64,000 nucleotides of DNA. Origin: Lentinula raphanica (taxonomy: Eukaryota; Basidiomycota; Agaricomycetes; Agaricales; Omphalotaceae). The notes under the pieces were generated by a model, which was not told the DNA's origin, searched no databases, and saw only the letters and a list, made by a program, of their open reading frames with translations. This document shows, one piece after another, positions 24,831 through 35,324 of the stretch (its first letter is position 1; every line of letters starts with the position of its first letter). Made by a program: the position numbers and the translations under genes. The DNA lies in assembly GCA_027919835.1 (NCBI GenBank), contig JANVFP010000039.1, forward strand, positions 1 through 64,000. Direction: 5' to 3'.

Positions 24831-26698
24831 ATGGGCTGTGTACAATCATCAGGCATAGACGAGGAAGCAAAGGCTCGTAAGTGGTATACCTACTACTCAG
24901 TATTGGCCTTACACTGATCAATATTCGTTTGCTATATTGTCCTCTTCGTTGTGACTTGTTTCGCTGTTGTATATTTACGCCTCTTCACGCTGTATTCATC
25001 CAAATGACGCCTCGACGATTTTGATACCGGTAGGCAACGATGAGATTGAGAATCAACTCAGACGGGACCGTATGATGGCCAAGAATGAGATCAAGATGCT
25101 GCTACTTGGAGCTGGTGAATCTGGCAAAGTACGTGCATCCTTCTCGAACAAGCCTCAGCTCATTGCGTTCATTCCTCATTCTCCACCTCGTCTTGCTCTC
25201 TCTAACGATCTTCCACAGTCAACCGTCCTCAAACAAATGAAACTCATTCACCACGGCGGCTACAACGATTCCGAACGCGAATCCTACAAAGAAATCATCT
25301 TTTCCAACACCATCCAATCTATGCGTGCCATCCTCGATGCTATGCCCTCCCTCGACCTCTTCCTCAACCCTGCCAATGACGCCCGGAGAGCCGTCATCCT
25401 TGCTCTTCCCTTACAACTCGAAGTCGACGTCTTGCCTCGAGACGTGGCTGACGCTATCCGAGGTCTCTGGGGCGACCCGGCGATAAAGGAGGCAGTGAGA
25501 AGGAGCAGAGAATTTCAGCTGAATGATTCGGCGGTGTATTACTTCAATGCAATTGATAGAATGAGTGATCCGGTACGTTCTGCCTGAGCTTGTATATCTC
25601 TGATGCTCATTAGACCTTCTCTGGTCCTCCACAGGCATATATGCCTAGTGACCAAGACATTCTTCGGTCGCGAGTCAAGACAACGGGTATCACAGAAACG
25701 ACGTTTAAAGTCAGTCCTCTGTTTCACGTTGATGTTGTACCCTTTCTAATGACAGACACGCCTTCTACCCGTAGGTTGGTGAATTGACGTACAAGTTGTT
25801 CGACGTCGGTGGTCAACGTTCGGAACGTAAGAAGTGGATCCACTGCTTCGAGAACGTTACCGCTTTGGTGTTCTTAGTCTCGTTGAGCGAGTATGATCAG
25901 ATGCTATACGAGGATGAGAGCGTGGTGAGTAGTATATTGTTTCACTGAATCAGTATCAGCCTTCTATGTTTTGTGTATCGTACTCACTACCTCTACTCTA
26001 GAATCGTATGCAAGAAGCGCTTACGCTCTTCGACTCAATATGTAATTCAAGGTGGTTCGTCAAGACATCAATCGTGAGTCTTAGATTTTCATAGGCTTCA
26101 TCTACACAGTGCCTTTCTGTTCTATGCTGGGTCCAGGAATGTCTTCGTGGTTTTGATTCTTCCTTGTGTCTATCCGCTCGTTTTCTCGAACTGCAACTGA
26201 TGGAAATCCTCATGTAATCATAGATATTATTCTTAAACAAAATCGATCTGTTTGCAGAAAAGCTTCCAAGGTCACCGCTAGGTGAGTAGTCTCTCTTATC
26301 GTGAACGATTTCCTCTTGGTGTGATCGTCTCTCGTTCGCGCTATGTTGTTATCTCCATCTTCCGTTCCTTTCATCTTCCATCGTATTCCAGAACTTTACT
26401 CATTCTTCCACTATCAAAGGCGACTACTTCCCTGACTACACTGGCGGTGACAACTACGACGCTGCCTGTGAATATCTACTTCGCAGATTCGTCAGCTTGA
26501 ATCAAAGTGCGGCAACGAAACAGATCTACGCACATTATACGTGTGCCACTGATACGCAACAAATCAAATGTGAGTTTGACTGTATCATTTATCGTTTTCA
26601 TGCGCGATTGACCTATACCTCGTCCGATCCTAGTCGTCCTTTCTGCGATCCAGGATATTCTCCTACAACTGCACCTTCGGGAAGCTGGGTTGTTATAA
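24831..26698 (+). CDS. Canonical G-protein alpha subunit
   Basis: Nine exons (24831-24876, 25034-25128, 25219-25572, 25635-25709, 25775-25924, 26002-26073, 26224-26281, 26420-26569, 26634-26698) give 354 residues, the textbook size. MGCVQSS supplies Gly2 for myristoylation and Cys3 for palmitoylation. All guanine-nucleotide motifs fall at canonical numbering: GAGESGKS (41-48), arginine finger Arg178 in RVKTTG, DVGGQR with catalytic Gln204, NKID (269-272) and TCATDT near the C-terminus. The tail ends HLREAGLL with no cysteine four residues from the end. It binds GDP with G-beta-gamma at the plasma membrane and exchanges to GTP on receptor activation, feeding cAMP or mating/nutrient signalling. 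Intron positions follow the fungal pattern. Which fungal subgroup it belongs to (GPA1 or GPA3 type) I cannot decide without alignment. Confidence 0.97.
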
Positions 26699-27640
26699 CA
26701 TGGGTGCCTGACTCTTCTACGGTGACTAGGGTGTTGCGGGATGATTCTTAATACTATGTTTAAAGGTCCTGTGCTGTTGCCAGTCGACCTGATGCATTGC
26801 TTGATACCCTCTCACGATTTTACATTCTCCATTGCACAGTTTCTCTACTAATACTTGTTCCCAATTTCTACATCTGTACCTTGTTCATTCTTCTCATTTC
26901 TATCTCTTTTGCAACAAGAGTTCTACATCGATTACATTCGATTTTGTTGTAGATTCTCTCCGCCCGCCTCTTGAGATTGCTGTGTGCTCTTACTATAGTT
27001 CTGTCAATCTGTGTTATTCTTCATGTTCTTGGTCATTCTTATGAAGCTAACGGAATAGTAGTAATTCACACAAATTGTGAGTATGTACCAGGTATGTACG
27101 TGCAATATGAACGGACTCGTCCGAGTCGATGCAAGAAATTCATGCATATGCCTAAGATATGCGCGCTTATGAGGTTTTGATGTAGCGCTTATCACTGATC
27201 TAGCTTATATAATTGATTTCTGGTCATCCATGATGTTTCCGACTGTGCATGTGAGTCTCCGTCGGCCGACTTGCGAAACGTACCTCAAGAATCTTCCATT
27301 CCGCCTTCTTCGACCCTCCGAGTTCTAAATGGTGCAAGAGTATACCTCTATCGAAACGGTACTCTTGGAATTGGAATGAACTCCCCATATTTCCCTATAT
27401 TTCCTCAATCGTACACTACTGTCCTATCGCCACTGGGATCGCATCGGGTAGCGCACTGCGCAGCATGTACAGTCCTTTGTGCAGTGCTAAGTTTCCAACA
27501 AATCCTTGCCAACCAGGTGATTATTACAAATTGATTCGTGAGTAAAATACAAAAAACCCTCTTGGCTTGATGATTGATGAATTCCTTCGCGCTTGTAACT
27601 CAGGGTCCCTACTTTCTTTCCTTCCTCTACCTTTCCGGCC
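26699..27640. other. 3' flank of G-alpha and upstream region of next gene
   Basis: No second gene convincingly visible. A short plus-strand frame at 27271-27534 has no recognisable domain and no splice link to the gene at 27641. Confidence 0.45.
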
Positions 27641-29775
27641 ATGGCCAACTGTTTGCAGTCATTCTGCTCAACTTTCACTCGATACGGCCTCTTACTGTAT
27701 CTATGCGTCCTTTCCGTTCGCGGTGACTCTGTTCTATTTCGAAGCAACGAGTATTCCATCGGGGCTTTGGGATACGGGCCTTTCCAAAGCTATTTTTCCG
27801 CAAATTCTACCCCGTGCGTACGACTCAAATGTTCGTTCCCATTTCTAACTTCGAAATCCCAGTCCGGAGTGGAACTTCGTCGTACCAGTAAACGATACCG
27901 CAGGAGCACCATCTTTGTCTTCAGGGTATATATTCTCTGCCCCTCGAGGTGCGTGGGTTGCTATATGAAGCCCTTCTTGACCTAATGTGTCTATCTACTC
28001 AGGTTCTTCTGTTCTTCGTCAAGGAGCCGCCATTTATGATCAATCCGGCTCACTAGTTTGGGACGGATCTATCTACGGCCCAACTCTCTCGTTTTCTGTC
28101 GTGACATATCTCGGCGAACCACATATCATTCTCTGGACCGGAACAGCAACCTCTGCGGGTGTAGGGAATGGGTACAATATCTTGCTGGATTCTAAATATG
28201 ACCTTGTCGCCAATTTGTGAGTAAGCAGATAGCAGATCGGAGTCGGTTAATCTAACGGAAAGACGTCGATTAGTACGGTCGATATCCAAGGAGACACAGG
28301 CAAAGTGCTTGCTGATTTTCACGAAGTAGGCGATGCTCTTCGCCCGAGAAATGGAAAATTCACGAAAGTGTCCACTAGGCTACGATAACATCCAACAACA
28401 CCGCCTTGATGACAGCATATCCCTTCAAGTCTATGGACCTTACCCCCATTCAGGGCCCTCAACAAGGATGGATTCTGGATAGCGCTATGCAAGAGCTGAA
28501 TATTAGTAGTAGTGAGTAAAACCACCCGATATCGGTATAGCGTAAGTTTGAATCATGTTCAGACGAACCCTTGTTTACGTGGATTGCAAGCGACCACGTA
28601 GACATCACAGAATGCTATAACACACCTGGAACAGGCGGAGGCAGTGTTGCCGAAGCCTTCGATTACTTTGTGCGTGTCCTCGAGCCACATTGGCACTATT
28701 ACTTTCATAGACTCATCTCCCTCGCAGCACATCAACTCGATTGAAAAAGATGATGCAGGGAATTACTTGATTTCGTCCCGTCATTGCTGGACTGTCTACT
28801 ACCTTGACGGCACCAACGGAGATATACTGTGGAAGATGGGAGGAAAGAATTCATCATTCACAATGGGAAATGGCACTGAGTTCAGTTGGCAACATCACGC
28901 TCGATGGGTGGAAAAGAACGATTCATATGCCACTATGACGTGAGTCTTCCCGTCCTGTCCTGTAAGACATCGGTGTGTAAACCACTCTGATCCTCTGGCG
29001 GCTAGTTTATTCGACAATGCAGGACAATATGGTCAGCAACAAGAAGAAATGTCTCGAGGATTATTGTTGGGAGTAGATTTCTCAAATATGAGCGTGAACC
29101 TTCTCGCGGAATTCTTGCCCTGGAATCAAAGCATCTCGCAAAGTCAAGGCAGCGTCCAGCTCCAACCGAATGGGAACTTCTTGGTTGGGTACGCAGGCAG
29201 ACGAACCTCGATCACTCAGTCTTTCTCTAACATTGACGTAGATTCGGCCAGCTACCTTGGACTGGCGAGTACGCTCCTAATGGTGATCTTCTATGGACGA
29301 TCCAGTTTGGTGTCGGTGATGTGGAAAGCTGTAGGTCCATACCTTCTCAGATCAAGATCCATTCTAATCCAATACGTTATCAGATCGAGCTCTACGATAC
29401 AACTGGACCGCTACACCTACCGACTCTCCCTCGATCGATTTGGTCCCCGCATCCAAAAGCAACCTGTTGAGCGCCCATGCATCTTGGAATGGTGCAACCG
29501 AGATAGTCAAGTGGGAGTTGTACGGTGCCAGTGATTCATCGGGCTCAAACAGTATCTCCCTTTACAACAAAACGAAAGACGGATTCGAAACAACTATCAC
29601 GGTTTCAACTGTCTCGAACTCTTACGATTATTATGCAGTGCGCGCGATTGGGAAATCGAACAAGGTATTGGGCGTTAGTGAGTTTATCAGCACTAACGCT
29701 GCCCCGGTCAGGATAGTGGGACAAGTTGCATTAGCTATCCTGTCCGCTGGCATTGTCGTAGTTCTCCTCTCTTGA
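27641..29775 (+). CDS. Arylsulfotransferase-family secreted/membrane protein
   Basis: Ten exons (27641-27813, 27863-27948, 28003-28216, 28274-28325, 28379-28511, 28563-28669, 28728-28939, 29006-29188, 29242-29330, 29384-29775) encode 546 residues. An N-terminal hydrophobic segment (YGLLLYLCVLSVRG) acts as signal peptide. The body matches fungal arylsulfotransferase (ASST) proteins: GYIFSAPRGSSV, GAAIYDQSGSLVWDG, YLGEPHIILWTG, NGYNILLDSKYDL, then DHVDITECYN, FDYFHINSIEKDDAGNYLIS, GDILWKMGGKNSSF, FSWQHHARWV and VQLQPNGNFLVGFG. The fold is a beta-propeller. Bacterial relatives transfer sulfate between phenols, but the activity of the fungal branch is not established. The C-terminus ends in a hydrophobic stretch (VALAILSAGIVVVLLS), suggesting a membrane or GPI anchor. 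Apparent frame breaks near 29350 disappear with a 53-bp intron whose donor is GTAGGT. Confidence 0.88.
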
Positions 29776-29934
29776 TTCGGCTCGATATTTAAAGCACACC
29801 TCCTTTGTTCAGACACTCATTTATTTAGACACTCGTTTCAAGTAGGCAATCATTGGCAAAGTAGGAAATGTAGTATACTTTAATCGAGTAATGATTTTTT
29901 TTGGCTCGTCCAACATCCTCGAATCAACAAAACC

Positions 29935-30285
29935 TCAAACGAGATTGAGTGGGTTGAGCAGGGGCTCAGAGTGTGCTCGTACGAACTCTTTTTCGCTGTC
30001 CCATTCCGATAAAAACTGACAAGTTCCAGGGGAACAGTCGTCACAGTAATACCCGTCTCGAAAAGTTGTCCGGTCATAATCCACTTTCTCTCCATTCAAT
30101 AGCTTCAACAACCTCTTTCGTTCATGCTTTCGTTGCCTTCCAGTCACGTATAACCTGGCCAAATCAAAGTCAATGAAGGAAACTCTACCCTTTTCATCAA
30201 CGACGATAGTTACGATTATAGAATCATAGTGATCATCGATAAGATAACTTTTGAGATAACAAAGGTTCGCTCTGTTTCACAACCC
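29935..30285 (-). pseudogene. C-terminal fragment of a kinase-like protein
   Basis: One minus-strand frame reads …YLKSYLIDDHYDSII, VVDEKGRVSFIDFDLARL, then a basic ARLYVTGRQRKHERKRLL region and an acidic tail ending in NPLNLV. The FIDFDLA element resembles the metal-binding DFx segment of fungal protein-kinase-like proteins, and the following helix is typical of their C-lobe. No N-lobe, glycine loop or catalytic HxD is present: sequence upstream on this strand (30300-30600) does not continue the family. I read it as a truncated remnant. Confidence 0.4.
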
Positions 30286-30289
30286 GATC

Positions 30290-31101
30290 GACGGGCTGCA
30301 ATAGGCTGCAATTCGGGCACCATCTTCGAAGGGCAACAGCGGCCTGAGTGAGCCTACTTGAGCTCGCCAAAAGGAGGGTGGTTGAGGGTAGATTAGGGTG
30401 GTCAAGAGTTTTCACTGGGATTACTGTCACGAATGGCAATGCCAGCAGAGTGGGAGGTGAGGCTGTACTAATAGACCCTTGACGACGACGACGACAGACC
30501 ACGGTAGACCGCGATAGGCCATGATGCATGATGCATGATGAAGAAACCCCTCCGGGATCCCACATGTTCCCGCTCCACTCCGTCGGATGGCAATCATTCG
30601 AAAACGCTCAGCGATCGGGCCACGGGCAGGAAATCCTCTGGTATTCTCTCAGTCTGAGTACAGGATCACCTACTCACTGTCGTTTATATTAAGTTTCGAG
30701 TTCAAGCCTGTTCAAATTCTCATATGTGCCCATATGAGTCGGCCGATAGTCATCCTAGAACTTGGTACACACCAGATATGTATAGGTCATTTCGGATTCC
30801 GTTGGCTGAGGGCTCCCTCACTGCATTCATTCAACAAGAAACAAAACATCTCATGAAGGTTAGGCGAGAAGTTATCGCACGCTTACTTATTGGAGCCGCC
30901 GCAATTTTTGGAGATATACTTCTTCTTCTGCCCGAACATATGTACTACGGCTAGAGCTTTCGCCGGTAGGAGCCACCTATCCCTCCAACTCCGAAGCACT
31001 CATATCACACACACACACTGCTCTCCTTCTAGACCTGCACGAATTTACGGCTAGAGAGCCACTGGATGCCACATTTTCAGATTTTGAACGCCCTCCGAAC
31101 G
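30290..31101. other. Intergenic with one upstream-motif copy
   Basis: No gene supported. CTCCGTCGGATG occurs at 30578 followed by a CATTCG-like string, the same motif found upstream of the secreted-protein genes. The region could be the remnant of another family promoter. Confidence 0.4.
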
Positions 31102-31123
31102 CTCCGTCGGATGACATTTATTC
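31102..31123 (+). promoter_or_regulatory. Shared upstream motif CTCCGTCGGATG (gene at 31492)
   Basis: CTCCGTCGGATG followed by ACATTTATTCG, 390 bp before the ATG. Related copies lie at 30578, 32864 (degenerate) and 35009. Its core TCCGTCGGA is near-palindromic, as expected for a dimeric regulator site. Role is inference. Confidence 0.45.
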
Positions 31124-31392
31124 GCAGAATCAAGACCCAGTCAAGACCTCTCAAAGATAGTCAAAGATTAGGCGGTTTTTCCAGGTTTTTCCAGGTTCTT
31201 CCTACGTCGGAAATAGCCTGGTAAGTATAGCCAGGTATAGCCTCCTAGTACTTAGCGAGGTCATCTATGTTTTGTTATATTTATCACTATCATCACTATC
31301 AAGACATGTGGCATCTTTCATTTTTTTCGTTTTGATATAAACCCCCTTGAGCGATTTTCTCGTTCTTCCTCCCCCCCCATACAGAGCAGAAT

Positions 31393-31407
31393 AGAGCTGG
31401 TCTCTTT
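31393..31407 (+). promoter_or_regulatory. Family 5' element AGAGCTGGTCTCTTT
   Basis: Located 99 bp before the ATG at 31492. The 13-bp core AGAGCTGGTCTCT is found at similar distance before four other secreted-protein genes. It has an imperfect dyad (AGAG…CTCT). It follows a CT-rich tract, so it may sit at or just after the transcription start. Confidence 0.65.
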
Positions 31408-31491
31408 CCACATCGACAAACCTCATCGTGTTGTACCCAAAGACACTGCATCCAAATTCATTCGATCGACAAACTACGAAACGCGACAATC

Positions 31492-32464
31492 ATGGTTCAT
31501 GCGCATACTCTTCTCACTGCCATCGCTTTCACCCTCGGCACCATTTCTACCACTGTCCTCGCTGCCCCGTTGCCCATCGGAATGGGAGTGGGCATGAGTG
31601 GTAGGGCGAAGATTTTTGGCGACGTAGGCTCAGTCCCGACATTCGAAGAAGCTCCCGGAGCGCAGTTGAGCGGATCTCCTCCTTTCTCAGATGGAGGAGA
31701 CGTCAACGCTGGCTTGCTCGAGGTCGAGGATCAATTTGGAGTCGACGAGGAACGTTGTCCTCCTCCTCCTCCTCCCCCGTCTGATTTCCACTCTTCGGAT
31801 GCCTACGATGACAACGGGAAAACCACGGTTGAAATTGTGATCGAGGACGAACGCCCTCCTGTTCCTCCCCAGGACGATGTAAGGGTTCATCGTTCACCTC
31901 ACGGCTTATGTATCTCTAACCACTCAAACGTAGAACCCTCCCATGCTTTCACATCCCGTCACGGTCGTTCCCGCTCCGGAGTCTGACCCTGTAGGAGATG
32001 AGGTTAGTTATGTAGTCAGTCAGATTTTTTCCGACTCTAAACCCTCACTCGGTTTCGTACAGCGCGAACAAGGGCTGTATGGCTACCCTCTGCATTCTCG
32101 TTCGGGTCCCGCCTCCATCGAACGTCGCCATGTCAGCGGTACTTCCTTTGCTACTGGTTTAGCTTCACCGTCGTCTCAACAGTTCCCTCCGACCGGTCAA
32201 TCTTTGGCTACTGGGTGGACCCCTACTTCGAATCAACAGGCTCCCCCACCTTCAGGAACCCCACTACCTTCTGGTTCATCAACGCAGAGCAGAGGGCAAA
32301 GAATGCGAGGTTACCTAACTAGCTTCTCTCAGAGGGCCAAGAATCATGCATTGACGCAGAAAGCGGTAAATTCTAAGTTGGGGCAGAAAGCGCAAGCATA
32401 TGGGCAAATGGCCAAGGACACCTTAAATGCGCCAGTCTCTTCGCTTAATCCTGCTGTTTTTTAA
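31492..32464 (+). CDS. Secreted protein, MVH family, member 1
   Basis: Three exons (31492-31878, 31934-32002, 32063-32464) give 285 residues with all introns in phase 0. A signal peptide (MVHAHTLLTAIAFTLG… to VLAAPLP) is followed by FEEAPGAQLSGSPPF, an acidic block with a proline run (PPPPPP) and TTVEIVIEDERPPVPP. The last exon has SIERRHVSG, a dibasic site of the Kex2 type, then a Ser/Thr/Pro-rich stretch with the repeated phrase SLATGW/SFATGL and a basic, helix-like tail (GQRMRGYLTSFSQRAKNH). No known domain and very few cysteines. It is a close paralogue of the gene at 33128. Function unknown; extracellular location is predicted from the signal peptide. Confidence 0.85.
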
Positions 32465-32478
32465 CTACATAGAGATCA

Positions 32479-32495
32479 GGGACCTGTTCTGTCCC
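32479..32495 (+). promoter_or_regulatory. 3' hairpin GGGAC-N7-GTCCC
   Basis: GGGACCTGTTCTGTCCC lies 15 bp after the stop codon. The same stem with loop TTGTTCT recurs after the stops of the genes at 33128 and 35325. It could act in mRNA 3'-end formation or stability; role not established. Confidence 0.55.
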
Positions 32496-32564
32496 GCCTC
32501 GTTCAGTGAACTCACTAGGCAAAGGGTAGCTGCTGTAGTGTACATATGTTTAGATCAGTGTTAT

Positions 32565-32590
32565 AAACGATTGAGGTACCGGCTGGTACC
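32565..32590 (+). repeat. Shared 3' flank block, copy 1
   Basis: A 26-bp block (AAACGATTGAGG followed by the near-palindrome GGTACCGGCTGGTACC) occurs here and at 34406 after the paralogous gene. It marks how far downstream the gene duplication extended. Confidence 0.7.
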
Positions 32591-32863
32591 GGTTGTGTCT
32601 CGTTCGGCCCTTGAGTGAAAAGTCGAGCTTTCCCTACTAGTTCGATGGTTGAAGTTGACCGTGTCGAAACTGCCATCCTTGCGGTCACTAGTCAGGATAA
32701 ACCCCGTCAGAACTGGCTAGTAATATCACAGATTTCGACGACGGACGTATACACACTAACCCTATATCATGTACATAATACCCATCTCCTCCTCCCTCCT
32801 CCCTCCCCCTCCTCCTCCCCCTTTCGCGTTCGCGTTGCCCCGTTGTCTTCCCACAGCTTCCCA

Positions 32864-32890
32864 CTCCGTCGGAAGTACGCTATCCATCGG
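32864..32890 (+). promoter_or_regulatory. Degenerate shared upstream motif (gene at 33128)
   Basis: CTCCGTCGGAAG about 264 bp before the ATG; last two bases differ from the other copies. Followed by a second CATCGGATCC string. Confidence 0.35.
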
Positions 32891-33042
32891 ATCCATCACC
32901 TGTAGCCTGTATCACATTGATTGGTATCAACGCATACGGCAAGTGGCGGCGAACCCAAGTTTGTTCTTGTTTGATGAACACAAATAAAAAACCCTCGCCC
33001 TTTTTTTCTTTCTCCCTTCCCCAACTATCACAGAAGCAGAAC

Positions 33043-33057
33043 AGAGCTGGTCTCTTT
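33043..33057 (+). promoter_or_regulatory. Family 5' element AGAGCTGGTCTCTTT
   Basis: Located 85 bp before the ATG at 33128. The surrounding ~60 bp (AGCAGAACAGAGC…, CATCGACAAAACCTCATCG) is nearly identical to that of the gene at 31492. Confidence 0.65.
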
Positions 33058-33127
33058 TCACATCGACAAAACCTCATCGTGCTGTACACAAAAACTCAAT
33101 CGATAGACATACCACGAAACGACAATC

Positions 33128-34152
33128 ATGATTCACGCACATACTCTACTCACTGCCGTTGCTTTCACCCTCGGCACCATTTCTACCACCGTTCTCGCCG
33201 CCCCGTTGCCCATTGGAACGGGTTTGGCCATGGGCGGTACGACGACGATCGTTGGCGGCGCAGACCCAGTGACAGTCCCGACGTTCGAAGAAGCTCCCGG
33301 AGCGCGTTCTCCTCCTTTCCCAGATAGAGGAGACGTCGACGCCGGCTTGCTCGAGGTCGAGGATAAACTGTTCGGAGTCGATTTTAGAGAGGACTACTGT
33401 CCTCCTCCCCATCCCGATCTCCACTCCGACGCCTACGACGACAACGAGAAGACGAAGGTCGAGATCGTGATCGAGGACGATCTCCCTCGTATTCCCGTTC
33501 AGGATGGCGTAAGTCCTCATCGTTTGCCTTATCGCTAATGTATCTCAACTACTATCAAATGCAGATGCCCACCCACTTACACCCTGTCAAGGCCGTTCCC
33601 GTTCCTAAGCCTGACCTTGTTGGAGACGAAGTTAGTTGACGAATCAAACGTTCCATGACCATGAATTCTGACTCGTTTGTACAGTACGATGAAGAGGAGA
33701 TCTCTATCTCTCCTCTCCGTTCTCATTCTGGTCCCGAGTTCATCGAACGTCGTAGCCCAAAACCAGTTGATGCAGGCAGTGATTATCCTGGCACCATCGA
33801 CACCGGTTCGAATTCCCCTCAATTACCACCACTTGATCTTGGACCTCCTCTCACTGGTTCTTCTTTCACTGGTCCTTCCACTTACGGTGATACTCCTCCG
33901 CCTTCCCCCGGACTGACGCATGTCACAACGGGGGATTCTCTTGCTACCGGTATGGCTACGAGGCCCCTGTTACCAACTTCATCAGCCCAATCGAGTGGCA
34001 GCAGAAGGCAGAAATTCAAGGACACAATCTCGAGGCACTATCAGAATTTCAAAGCCTCTTCGAATGGTCAAAAAATGATGAACGTGCTCAACAAGGCTAA
34101 GACGAAATGGGGCCAGTCCACCCAATTATCTCAGGCTAATCCTGTCGCCTAG
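33128..34152 (+). CDS. Secreted protein, MIH family, member 2
   Basis: Exons 33128-33508, 33565-33630 and 33685-34152 give 304 residues, all introns phase 0. The signal peptide (MIHAHTLLTAVAFTLG…VLAAPLPIG) and the block FEEAPGARSPPFPDRGD, DAGLLEVEDKLFGVDF and KVEIVIEDDLPRIP parallel member 1 almost residue for residue, whereas the last exon has diverged. It keeps FIERRSPKPV (dibasic site) and a basic tail (RRQKFKDTISRHYQNFKASS) but has its own Pro/Ser/Gly-rich middle (PQLPPLDLGPPLTGSSFTG). No known domain. First-exon conservation against last-exon drift suggests constraint on secretion and propeptide and change in the mature part. Confidence 0.85.
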
Positions 34153-34202
34153 CCGCAATAATGTGGTGGGTCTGCAAACCCCGACGCGTATGGGTTCGCG
34201 CA

Positions 34203-34219
34203 GGGACTTGTTCTGTCCC
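34203..34219 (+). promoter_or_regulatory. 3' hairpin GGGAC-N7-GTCCC
   Basis: GGGACTTGTTCTGTCCC, 51 bp after the stop at 34152. Stem identical to the copies at 32479 and 36338. Confidence 0.55.
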
Positions 34220-34405
34220 TTCTCTTCCAGCGGACTCACTAAGCGACGGATCACCCAGCTGTTCCTTTGTTCTGACATCCGGTAGTTCGAGAGGCCTAGA
34301 GGTTGTAGAGGTTGGTGTACAGGCTGGTGTAGGAGATTGCAGGAGATTGTAGAGGTTGGAGAATGTCGTTCGTTCGTTCAAAGTGTATATAGATTCTCGA
34401 GTTTT

Positions 34406-34431
34406 AAACGATTGAGGTACCGGCTGGTACC
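34406..34431 (+). repeat. Shared 3' flank block, copy 2
   Basis: Same 26-bp block as at 32565, identical throughout. Confidence 0.7.
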
Positions 34432-35008
34432 CGTTGTCTTTCTTTTCGTCGTTTGACTCTCTACCTTGGGTGATGCGCGCAGCTTCTTCTTCGATTGCAA
34501 GCCTTGTCTTTCCAATGGTTACCATCGATGTCCATCATTGATGTTGGCTTCGAATGATCTCCGACTGCAGTATGCTCTTCTATGCTCCTTCATGAACATG
34601 AGGTTTTTGCTACTGGCTCGGATGAGTTCTTACTCAGAAATAAGATCTCCATCGGAAGGAGGGCTATGTGGGTTACTACCAGCTGTGACAAGGGGTCACA
34701 TACTGTATAGGAAAGCCTTGAGCTAGTGCTTACGGATAAAGAGATCTAGATATTTAGAGCACCCGAAGGGGAGGCTGTACTGGTAGAGGCTAATAATGAA
34801 TGACTGGCACACCATGCAGATGAAGCGTTTTGGACTTTGCGGTAGTAGGGTAAACCGTTTAACCAGGGATACCCGGTCGGAACTAGCTGGCTGTATGTTG
34901 TATGTAGTACTCACGTAGAAAACCTCTCATCCCCACTTCCTTCTCACCCACCTCCCGGCCCTTCACCCCCTCCCCGTATTGCCTCATACTAGCTCATACT
35001 CTCTCATA
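34432..35008. other. Intergenic, nothing further recognised
   Basis: No gene-like structure between the shared 3' block and the next upstream motif. Confidence 0.4.
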
Positions 35009-35031
35009 CTCCGTCGGATGGTCATCATTGG
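35009..35031 (+). promoter_or_regulatory. Shared upstream motif CTCCGTCGGATG (gene at 35325)
   Basis: CTCCGTCGGATG followed by GTCATCATTGG, 316 bp before the ATG. Confidence 0.45.
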
Positions 35032-35218
35032 AGTGAACTATCTATGTATAGCCTTGTATAAACCACACGATTCATCTGTATCATCTGCATCAGATTGATT
35101 ATCGACCTACAACGGCGGCGGCCAAGCTTGTCCTTGTTTGATGACAACCGTTCGCATTGAGCACAATTAAAAAACCCTCAAATTTTTTCTTTCTCTCCCC
35201 CCATCATAGAAGCAGGAC

Positions 35219-35233
35219 AGAGCTGGTCTCTTT
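35219..35233 (+). promoter_or_regulatory. Family 5' element AGAGCTGGTCTCTTT
   Basis: Located 106 bp before the ATG at 35325, preceded by the same poly-T/CT tract and AGAAGCAGGAC string seen before the gene at 33128. Confidence 0.65.
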
Positions 35234-35324
35234 TCTCCCCAAGAACTTATCATTGTGTTGTACACAGCGAAAAGAAAATTTTCATTCAACCCCATTCGAC
35301 CGATAAACACCAGACAAGATAACG

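Noticed and set aside
29331..29383. Frameshift in the arylsulfotransferase gene
   Set aside because: A 53-bp intron with donor GTAGGT restores ESYRALRYNWT, which fits the family.
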